Below, one piece after another: positions 6,204 through 12,532 of a DNA stretch of 14,583 nucleotides. Each line of letters opens with the position of its first letter. Positions within the stretch are counted from its first letter, which is position 1. Origin of the DNA: Bacilli bacterium (lineage in GTDB: Bacteria > Bacillota_I > Bacilli_A > RFN20 > CAG-288). The notes beneath the pieces were generated by a model. It searched no databases, had not been told where the DNA came from, and saw only the letters and a program-made list of their open reading frames with translations. The position numbers and the translations under genes are program-made. Where the stretch lies: assembly GCA_900763245.1 (NCBI GenBank), contig CAAFJQ010000130.1, positions 1 to 14,583 on the forward strand, read 5' to 3'.

Positions 6204-7268
6204 ATGGGACTGATCAATTTTTTGAAAAACAAATTTTCACATCATAAGGATGAGAAAAAAGAAGTGCAAGAGAACAAACCTGAACAAGAAAAAGATAGTT
6301 CTCAGCCTGTCAAGGAAGAAAAACGTTCCAGTGAAGACAAGTATGTCGCCGGTCTTGATAAATCAAGAATCGGTTTTACGGAGAGGCTGAAGAAGCTTGC
6401 CAATACCAACAAGGTTGTCAATCAGGAATACTTTGATGAACTTGAACGCATCCTGATCGAAGCGGATGTCGGTGTCAATCTTTCTATTGAACTGATCAAA
6501 GAGACTTCAATGGAGGCATCCGCAAAGAAAATCACCGATGCCAATGAGCTCAATGATCTTCTCATCGATAAGATGTTTGTTTCTTATGCCAATAAGGGAG
6601 GCTCCTTCTCAACGGACTTCACCTTTGAGGAAGGTGTTCCTTTTGTTGTTTTTCTTTGCGGCGTCAATGGCGTAGGAAAGACGACAACTGCTGCAAAGCT
6701 TGCATGGAAATACAAAAACAGGGGAAAGAAGGTTCTGATGGTCGCTGGAGATACATTCAGAGCGGGCGCTGTCGAACAATTGACTTATTGGGCTGAAAGA
6801 GTCGGTGTCGACATCATCTCAAGACCGAACAGCGATCCTGCCTCTTTATGCTATGATGCAATGAAGAAAGCAAAAGAAGAACATTATGACTTTGTTCTTG
6901 TCGATACAGCAGGAAGACTGCAGAACAAAAAGGGTTTGATGGATGAGCTTTCCAAGATGGTCCGTGTCATCAAGAAAGTCATTCCGGAAGCGCCGCAGGA
7001 ATCGCTTCTTGTCCTTGATGCCAATACCGGGCAGAACGGTATCGATCAGGCTCTTGTCTTCAAAGAAGCTGTCAGCATCACCGGTATCATCATAACCAAG
7101 ATGGATGGAACCAGCAAAGGCGGTATCATTCTTTCTATTCGTGATAGGCTTCAGTTGCCTGTTAAGTTCATTGGATTAGGTGAAAAGATGGATGAATTGG
7201 AAGAGTTTGATCTGGATAAGTACCTTTATGGATTGCTTTTAGGAAACGAGGATAGAGAAAATGGGTGA
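6204..7268 (+). CDS. ftsY: Signal recognition particle receptor FtsY
   Basis: FtsY is the membrane-associated SRP receptor GTPase that docks Ffh-ribosome complexes at the Sec translocon. It has 354 aa. The N-terminal A region (about 1-50) starts with a short amphipathic stretch (GLINFLKNKF) and is then Lys/Glu-rich, as in Gram-positive FtsY. The N domain spans about 55-130. The G domain has G1 GVNGVGKTT (153-161), G2 DTFRAGAVEQL (183-193), G3 DTAGR (234-238), G4 TKMD (298-301) and the closing GLGEKMDELEEFD (324-336). All GTP-contact motifs are intact. A modest ribosome site AGG (6193-6195) lies 8 bases upstream. The 3' end overlaps the next gene by 8 bases. A paralogous relation to Ffh is evident, but TKMDGTSKGG and the A region distinguish it. 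Confidence 0.96.
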   Translation: MGLINFLKNKFSHHKDEKKEVQENKPEQEKDSSQPVKEEKRSSEDKYVAGLDKSRIGFTERLKKLANTNKVVNQEYFDELERILIEADVGVNLSIELIKETSMEASAKKITDANELNDLLIDKMFVSYANKGGSFSTDFTFEEGVPFVVFLCGVNGVGKTTTAAKLAWKYKNRGKKVLMVAGDTFRAGAVEQLTYWAERVGVDIISRPNSDPASLCYDAMKKAKEEHYDFVLVDTAGRLQNKKGLMDELSKMVRVIKKVIPEAPQESLLVLDANTGQNGIDQALVFKEAVSITGIIITKMDGTSKGGIILSIRDRLQLPVKFIGLGEKMDELEEFDLDKYLYGLLLGNEDRENG

Positions 7269-7509
7269 CATGTTCTTTCGTCTTTTCATATTGATCATGA
7301 TCAATATGGTCGTCTCTGTAATCGTCTCGCTTCTTGTTCCCAATACGTATTTGGCGAGCATGATCACTTCTGTTATTCTTGCATTCTTCTGCACTGCCTA
7401 TAATGGTCAAGGAAAAGAAAAATACAAGACAGAACAGTTCTGGTCTTCATTCTTCTTCCTCGCTGTTATCTTCTTGCTCATCGATTTGATCTTATGGATG
7501 ATCGGATGA
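7261..7509 (+). CDS. Small membrane protein with three predicted helices, unknown function
   Basis: I do not recognise this 82-aa protein. It has three hydrophobic segments, about residues 5-26, 30-47 and 60-81. A short polar loop rich in Lys, Gly and Gln (48-58) sits between the second and third, and there is almost no soluble domain. The start is supported by GAGGA (7248-7252), 8 bases upstream. The frame overlaps ftsY by 8 bases at its start and the ylxM start by 4 bases at its end (ATGA). Such tight coupling on both sides shows that it is a real gene. Its location between the SRP receptor and ylxM-ffh suggests a link to membrane protein insertion, but that is only context. It could be a holin-like or other generic small membrane protein. 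Confidence 0.8.
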   Translation: MGDMFFRLFILIMINMVVSVIVSLLVPNTYLASMITSVILAFFCTAYNGQGKEKYKTEQFWSSFFFLAVIFLLIDLILWMIG

Positions 7510-7856
7510 TGAAAAACGAAATCGATGCTTTGGAAAAGAAAGCTTATTATGCTTCTTTGCTTCTGATATATGGTTCTTTGCTGACAAAGAACATCTATCA
7601 TCGAATGGAATACTGCTATCTTTCCGACTACTCTATCACAGAGATTTCCGAAAATGACAAGGTGAGCCGCAATGCAGTCTTTGAATCCTTAGAACAAGGG
7701 ACAAAGAAGTTGGACGACTATGAGAAAAAGCTGAAACTTTATTCAAAAAACAAGCAATTGGTTTCTTCTCTTGATGCAATAATCAATGAGAAAAATCCAG
7801 ATAAGAAGGACGAACTTCTTAGAAAACTGAAAGGAGATATTGAAAATGGCATTTGA
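7506..7856 (+). CDS. ylxM: YlxM family HTH protein (UPF0122)
   Basis: YlxM proteins are small helix-turn-helix proteins resembling sigma-70 region 4, encoded next to ffh in Firmicutes; the homolog in streptococci modulates SRP GTPase activity. From this start the protein is 116 aa. Family features are YYASLLLIYGSLLT near the N-terminus, YCYLSDYSITEISENDKVSR forming the helix-turn-helix, and AVFESLEQGTKKLDDYEKKL. The C-terminal third is a charged helix. Start codons at 7494, 7506 and 7509 are all possible. I prefer 7506 because it overlaps the upstream TGA (7507-7509) as ATGA and has a GGATG ribosome-like sequence five bases before it. The end overlaps ffh by 11 bases. Confidence 0.88.
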   Translation: MMKNEIDALEKKAYYASLLLIYGSLLTKNIYHRMEYCYLSDYSITEISENDKVSRNAVFESLEQGTKKLDDYEKKLKLYSKNKQLVSSLDAIINEKNPDKKDELLRKLKGDIENGI

Positions 7857-9180
7857 ATCACTTGGAGATCGCTTATCAAGAATTTTCAAAAAGGTCAGAG
7901 GACAGGCAACCCTTACTGAGAAAAACATGGATGATATGCTTTCTGAAGTGCGAACCGCACTTTTGGAAGCCGATGTCAATTATTCTGTCGTCAATGATTT
8001 CATCAAAGAGGTCAAGGAAGAATCTATCGGTCAGAAGGTTCTGACCAAGGTCTCCCCTGGCGATATGGTCGTCAAAATCGTCCATGACAAGATGGAAAAA
8101 CTGTTAGGTGCGGGAGACAACGATATTCCTTTCAGAATGGACGGCAAACCGACAGTCATCATGATGGTCGGTCTTCAGGGTACTGGTAAAACTACCTCTG
8201 CCAGCAAATTGGCTCAGCTCTTTGAAAAGAAAAATAGAAAGAAAGTTCTTTTGGGTGCTTTGGACATCTATCGTCCTGCTGCAATTGAGCAGCTTCGCAA
8301 TCTCGGTCTGAAAGCAGAACCTCCGGTTGAGACTTTCTCTGATGAAACAGGAACACTTCCACCTGTCATCGCAAAAGAAGCCTACCAGAAGGCCTGCCAG
8401 GAAAAATACGACATCTTGATTCTTGATACTGCCGGTCGACTTGAAATCGATGAGAAGCTTATGCAGGAGTTGAAAGATATTCAGACCAATGTCAATGTCG
8501 ATGAGACACTGCTCACTGTCGACTCTCTTGCTGGTCAAAACGCGACAAACGTCGCTCTTGCTTTCTCTAAGGAAATCAAGATCACCGGTCTTGTCATGAC
8601 AAAACTCGATGGCGATTCCCGTGGCGGTGCTGCTTTGTCTATCAAAAAACTGACCGGTATTCCTATTAAATATGCCGGTGTCGGTGAAAAGATCACGGAT
8701 TTAGAGAACTTCCACCCTGATAGAATGGCAGATAGAATCTTAGGCATGGGAGACATTGTTTCTCTTGTTGAAGAGATTCAGGAAAAGCTTGATGAAAAAC
8801 AGGCTGAGAAGACTTCTCGACGTATGATGCAGGGACAGTTCGATCTTACAGATATGCTCTCTATCATGAAGCAAATGAACAAGCTCGGACCTCTTAAAAA
8901 AATTTTAGGAATGATGCCGAATATGCCGAAGCTTTCCGATGACCAGATGGATCAGGCTCAGGCTTTGCTGAAAAAGACGGAAGTCATTATTTCGTCCATG
9001 ACAAGACAGGAAAGAAAGAAACCTGAAATGATCAAGTCTTCCAGAAAGATCCGTATTGCAAAGGGTAGCGGAACTACACCGAAAGATGTCAACAACCTTC
9101 TTGATTCTTATGAGAAGATGAAGCAGCAGATGAAGACATTCGGTTCGAATCCGATGCTCAGAAATAGATTCAAATTCTAA
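7846..9180 (+). CDS. ffh: Signal recognition particle protein Ffh (SRP54)
   Basis: Ffh binds SRP RNA and signal peptides on ribosomes and hands them to FtsY. It has 444 aa, typical length. The N domain spans about 1-88. The G domain contains G1 GLQGTGKTT (109-117), G2 DIYRPAAIEQL (140-150), G3 DTAGR (194-198), TVDSLAGQNATNVA (224-237, slightly divergent from the usual DAMTGQDAVNVA) and G4 TKLD (252-255). The methionine-rich M domain (about 325-444) includes RRMMQGQFDLTDML and the SRP RNA-binding segment SSRKIRIAKGSGTTPKDVN (398-416). The start is placed at the ATG with AAGGAG (7831-7836) nine bases upstream. An in-frame TTG at 7840 is only three bases from that site and is unlikely. No SRP RNA gene is visible here. 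It is the last gene of the block, followed directly by a terminator. Confidence 0.97.
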   Translation: MAFESLGDRLSRIFKKVRGQATLTEKNMDDMLSEVRTALLEADVNYSVVNDFIKEVKEESIGQKVLTKVSPGDMVVKIVHDKMEKLLGAGDNDIPFRMDGKPTVIMMVGLQGTGKTTSASKLAQLFEKKNRKKVLLGALDIYRPAAIEQLRNLGLKAEPPVETFSDETGTLPPVIAKEAYQKACQEKYDILILDTAGRLEIDEKLMQELKDIQTNVNVDETLLTVDSLAGQNATNVALAFSKEIKITGLVMTKLDGDSRGGAALSIKKLTGIPIKYAGVGEKITDLENFHPDRMADRILGMGDIVSLVEEIQEKLDEKQAEKTSRRMMQGQFDLTDMLSIMKQMNKLGPLKKILGMMPNMPKLSDDQMDQAQALLKKTEVIISSMTRQERKKPEMIKSSRKIRIAKGSGTTPKDVNNLLDSYEKMKQQMKTFGSNPMLRNRFKF

Positions 9181-9186
9181 TGATAT

Positions 9187-9229
9187 AAAAATGACAACCT
9201 TCTTTATTATCAGAGGGTTGTCATTTTTT
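9187..9229. terminator. Bidirectional terminator between ffh and the lipoprotein operon
   Basis: AAAAATGACAACC (9187-9199) pairs perfectly with GGTTGTCATTTTT (9216-9228). Four further pairs, one of them G-U, extend the stem to 17 bp with an 8-nt loop. On the plus strand the stem runs into TTTTTT (9224-9229) after ffh. On the minus strand the A-run at 9187-9191 gives a T-run after the lipoprotein gene that ends at 9242. It therefore can end both convergent operons. Confidence 0.9.
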
Positions 9230-9241
9230 GATCAGTATAGA

Positions 9242-10792
9242 TTATGCCACTGTAGGTTCTTCGATTGTACCATCGAATGCTTTTGTTGTTCCGATATTGG
9301 AATAGGTGATGCTGTAGGAACGGGATTTGTCTTTATAGGTGAATTCAAAGGAGATGGTATCAGCGGTTGTCGTGACAAGAAGCGTGCTGTCAAGCTGCGT
9401 GAGAAGGTTAGTACTCTTATATCCGATGAATGTGGAAGTATAAGGTGTTCCAGAGAAGAGAAGCGGTTTGTTGAAGGAGTAGACATTGACATCACTGCTG
9501 TTTTCGCTTGCTGCGACACGGACAAAGGAATTGGAAGAGAATGCGAATGTCGGTATCAGTTTGTTCTTGGTATCAGTCTCATCGATTTCATCACCGCTGA
9601 AGACATATTTGCCATTGTTCTTTGCAAAGGCGCGATAATGGTCTTTGGAAGTGATTTTATAGAATTCTTTCATTTCTTTGCCGTTTTTGTATCCGGCAAG
9701 TGTCAGGACACTGGCATCGAATGTTCCGTTTGCAAACATTGTGGAAGGAGTGGTTGACGGCCAGGGGCTGTCTTCATAGAAGCCGACCTTCATTGTGAAG
9801 GAGAAGTTACCGGCCTGAAGTCCTTTGATCTTGTTATCCAATTCTTCGTATTTGGCAGCGGGTTCGACATACTTCTCTGCAGAATCAGTACCTGTTTTGA
9901 CGATTTCACCGGTAAGAGTGCGTTTTGTGAGAGAACCCCATTTATCTTCGTCTTTGAATTTGGCGGTGAATGAGGTGGGAAGTCCGTTTTCATCGACTGT
10001 CAAAACAAAGGAAGTGATATCAAGACTGTTAAGCTTGAACTGCATCTGTGTTCCATCATAGCTACCGCTGAGGACAGGGTAGATCTGATGGTTGAGACCA
10101 TAATAGCCTTTTGCAAAGGTTTCATCGTTTTTCTTTTCATCGGTGATTGTCAGTGCATAGGTTCCGTCTTCATTTTTGACAAAGTCCTCTGCCTTCAGGA
10201 ATTTAAAGGCATTGACTGCGAATGCATCTTCGAAAGTGACTGAAATATCTTCAGAGCTAATAGGATCTTTGAGCTTCTGCTCTGTATAGACAGGTTTGCC
10301 GGCAAGGTCTGATGTGACTTTGGTGAAGATACCTTTTTCGGTCTCTGTCATATCATGCTTTTCATATTGAGTTCTAGCCTTGAGATAGAGTCCTTCTGCA
10401 TCCCATCCCTGTTTGTTTTCAGTGGATGCATAGTAGTCATCATAAACAAGGACATCATCACCGACCATTGCTTTATAGGTGTCTATTGTTGTGCCATATT
10501 CGGTTTGTTCATTCATGGTGCACTTAAGCTCAAAACCAGTTTGGACAGCTGATAAATCCAATCCTTTTTCGACAGGAGCTTCCTCAGTTGCTGGTTCTGT
10601 AGTGACATGCTCAGTGGTTACAGGTTCTTCAGTCACAGGAGCTTCAGTAGGCTTAGGTGCTTCAGTAGGCTTAGCGGTTTCTGTCTGTTTTGCAGTCTCA
10701 GTAGGCTTTGTAGATTCAGTAGGTGTTGTTTGTCCGCATCCTGTTGCTAATAGTGTCAAAGCGACTAATGATAATAATTTCTTTGCGTTCAT
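9242..10792 (-). CDS. Surface lipoprotein C of a three-gene paralogous set
   Basis: Unrecognised lipoprotein, 516 aa, last gene of the minus-strand operon. The signal peptide runs KKLLSLVALTLLATGC with the lipidated Cys19, so the mature protein should be anchored to the outer face of the membrane. A Thr/Pro/Glu/Lys tether (20-76) contains hexapeptide repeats such as PTEAPK and QTETAK. The ectodomain is rich in Tyr, Thr, Asp and beta-type sequence. It seems to have two related halves: the first ends near KAEDFVKNEDGTYAL (200-214), the second near FAFSSNSFVRV (416-426). It shares EELD (316-319) and TGEIVKTGTD (294-303) with protein B, and SNIG (498-501) with protein A. It ends at 516, where A and B continue into an extra domain. 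GGA (10803-10805 complement) is a ribosome site about 10 bases upstream; the gap to gene B is 16 bases. No enzymatic motif is seen. Confidence 0.85.
   Translation of the reverse strand: MNAKKLLSLVALTLLATGCGQTTPTESTKPTETAKQTETAKPTEAPKPTEAPVTEEPVTTEHVTTEPATEEAPVEKGLDLSAVQTGFELKCTMNEQTEYGTTIDTYKAMVGDDVLVYDDYYASTENKQGWDAEGLYLKARTQYEKHDMTETEKGIFTKVTSDLAGKPVYTEQKLKDPISSEDISVTFEDAFAVNAFKFLKAEDFVKNEDGTYALTITDEKKNDETFAKGYYGLNHQIYPVLSGSYDGTQMQFKLNSLDITSFVLTVDENGLPTSFTAKFKDEDKWGSLTKRTLTGEIVKTGTDSAEKYVEPAAKYEELDNKIKGLQAGNFSFTMKVGFYEDSPWPSTTPSTMFANGTFDASVLTLAGYKNGKEMKEFYKITSKDHYRAFAKNNGKYVFSGDEIDETDTKNKLIPTFAFSSNSFVRVAASENSSDVNVYSFNKPLLFSGTPYTSTFIGYKSTNLLTQLDSTLLVTTTADTISFEFTYKDKSRSYSITYSNIGTTKAFDGTIEEPTVA
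10641..10730 (-). repeat. Five 18-bp tandem repeats encoding the tether of lipoprotein C
   Basis: Five consecutive 18-bp units occupy 10641-10658, 10659-10676, 10677-10694, 10695-10712 and 10713-10730. The first two differ at only two positions; the third is the most diverged. Read on the minus strand they encode hexapeptides of the type T/P-T-E-A/T-P/A-K. In-frame change of copy number would lengthen or shorten the surface tether without breaking the gene. Confidence 0.85.
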
Positions 10793-10808
10793 AAGTTATG
10801 TTTCCTTT

Positions 10809-12527
10809 TTATTTAAGTTTGAAATAGAAGACAATTGTTGGAGTGGTAAAGTAATCGGCGCCAAGTATCACTTCCACAGAGGCTGTCTTTTTAACTCCAT
10901 TGGCTGTGATTTCTTTTTCGAATATGACATCTTTGGTCTTACTTTGTTTTTCAGTCTTGGTGTAGCCATTTGTTTCCATGACTTTCTCATATTCAGAAAT
11001 GAGTGAAAGACCGTCATTGTAATCGGAGATAGAGAAGAGAACCTGAGCTAAATCACCACGCTGTTTGTTGAAGTTGAGAACGGCTAAGCTTCTCTTTCCA
11101 CCGATGACTGGAATCTGATCAAGATATTCTTTGGTGATGGTGCCACTATAGAATTTCTCTAAGTCTGCTGGCTGATTGGATAATAGTTCTGACCAGGTGA
11201 GTGCGGAGCAGTCTTCATAGATGGCAGTTGTGAAGTCTTTGACTTTTCCAGCATCATAGTAGGTGTAGATTTCTTTTGTATTGCCACTGAATTCGTTCTC
11301 GAAAGTGAGCTTATCCTGTTCTACGATGATGGAAAGATCACCGACAACAGATCCTTTGAGAATAGCAAATGTATCAGAGTTTCTAGTTACAACATCTTTG
11401 TATTCATCATTGAATTTGTAGATTCTTTTCTCAGGAGTCGATCCTTCTGCTTCAGTAAAGAAAACAGAAGAGATTTTCATCGTTGCGACAATCTGAGAGA
11501 AAACGGAGTTTGCAATCGCTGTCCCTTCTTCATAGTACGCATCTCCGATCTTTGTTATGCCCTGTACGTTTTTGCCTTTCTGGTAATATCCGTAGTTTGC
11601 ATATTTTTCACCGTTGAGATGATAGAAATCATAGATGAGTCCATTCTGACAGACTTCTGCTTTCAAGAGTTTGTTGCTCAAGGTGGCATCGACTCTGTAG
11701 GACAAAGTCTGATACTTCTTGATTGCAGCATCCAGCTCTTCTATCTCTGTTCCATCGATCGGAGTGATTTTTGTTACTGGGTCAGTTCCTTTTTCTAGGA
11801 TTTCGCCAGTGGCGGAACAGAGAAGTTGACCATAACTTGACTGGACAGGCTGGAATGTGATGTCATATCCGGTTGCGGAGATGCCATCGGTCTTTAAGGT
11901 GAAGTCTTTGATTTCTAGACCAATCTGTCCTGTCAGACTTGTCGCAAGTGCAGTCAGACCCTCTTTGCTTGTAGTTTCTGTTGTGTTAAGGTGGAAATCA
12001 TATGGGTTGGTTTTATCTGCAATGAAGTCATCTGCAAAGAGCTCACTGAAGGGATTGAAGTAACCGGCGGTCTTCCATTTAAGGTAATTGGTTCCATCGG
12101 TAATGTAGTATTTTTCAACTTCATTATTCAGTTCCAATTCATTGATGCACAAATAGGATGAATCAGGCTTTTCTTCGTCATAAGGGGCGTACTGACCTGA
12201 GTTTTTGACAACGCTTTTTGTGGCTTTTCCTTCATCTGCGCTGTTATAGGTTTTGAATTCATAAACATTGTCACCGATTTTGAAATCGTGATAATTTTCA
12301 TTGAATCCTAATATGTCATAACCTGATTTGAACAATGTCGAACCGGAGAAGCCAAATGATAATTCAGTGATGATATCGGATAAATCGACAGTGTATGCAG
12401 GAGTAGTTGTAGTCGTTTTGTCAGTCGGCGGAACAACGGATTCACTTGGTAGCTTATCTGTCTCACTTTGTCCGTTGCAGCCTACTAACAATAAGGAGAG
12501 AAAAAGAAGCGATATTTTTTTCTTCAT
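10809..12527 (-). CDS. Surface lipoprotein B of a three-gene paralogous set
   Basis: Unrecognised lipoprotein, 572 aa, middle gene of the operon. The signal peptide KKKISLLFLSLLLVGC has a good lipobox with Cys17. A short Ser/Thr/Pro tether follows (about 20-46). The ectodomain resembles protein A over long stretches: ITPIDG (254-259), EELDA (263-267), YGYYQK (312-317), IGDAYY (327-332), KISSVFF (351-357), LTWSELLS (443-450) and IPVIGG (472-477). Two related modules are inferred, one ending near FADDFIADK (164-172), the other near 350-372. A C-terminal domain (about 440-572) has a helix LISEYEKVMETNGY (509-522) and then alternating strands. No Shine-Dalgarno is visible; the start is five bases after the stop of gene A, so translational coupling is likely. 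It is not similar to any substrate-binding protein I know. Confidence 0.85.
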   Translation of the reverse strand: MKKKISLLFLSLLLVGCNGQSETDKLPSESVVPPTDKTTTTTPAYTVDLSDIITELSFGFSGSTLFKSGYDILGFNENYHDFKIGDNVYEFKTYNSADEGKATKSVVKNSGQYAPYDEEKPDSSYLCINELELNNEVEKYYITDGTNYLKWKTAGYFNPFSELFADDFIADKTNPYDFHLNTTETTSKEGLTALATSLTGQIGLEIKDFTLKTDGISATGYDITFQPVQSSYGQLLCSATGEILEKGTDPVTKITPIDGTEIEELDAAIKKYQTLSYRVDATLSNKLLKAEVCQNGLIYDFYHLNGEKYANYGYYQKGKNVQGITKIGDAYYEEGTAIANSVFSQIVATMKISSVFFTEAEGSTPEKRIYKFNDEYKDVVTRNSDTFAILKGSVVGDLSIIVEQDKLTFENEFSGNTKEIYTYYDAGKVKDFTTAIYEDCSALTWSELLSNQPADLEKFYSGTITKEYLDQIPVIGGKRSLAVLNFNKQRGDLAQVLFSISDYNDGLSLISEYEKVMETNGYTKTEKQSKTKDVIFEKEITANGVKKTASVEVILGADYFTTPTIVFYFKLK

Positions 12528-12532
12528 ATTGA

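Noticed and set aside
5519..9180. Possible use of the Mycoplasma genetic code (UGA as Trp)
   Set aside because: plsX, rnc, the small membrane gene and ylxM all end in TGA at the length expected for their families or just at the next start, and Trp codons inside the genes are TGG.
9191..9757. 188-codon plus-strand open frame starting inside the bidirectional terminator
   Set aside because: The Cys/Phe-rich translation is opposite lipoprotein C, whose signal peptide, ribosome site and paralogs make the minus strand the coding one. The start lies in a terminator stem.
10641..10730. Tandem repeats as a possible CRISPR array
   Set aside because: The units are 18 bp, directly adjacent without spacers, and in frame with a protein tether. 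No cas gene is nearby.
10479..11006. 175-codon plus-strand open frame rich in Val, Ser and Gly
   Set aside because: The low-complexity part is simply the complement of the 18-bp tether repeats of lipoprotein C. It spans the junction of two real minus-strand genes.
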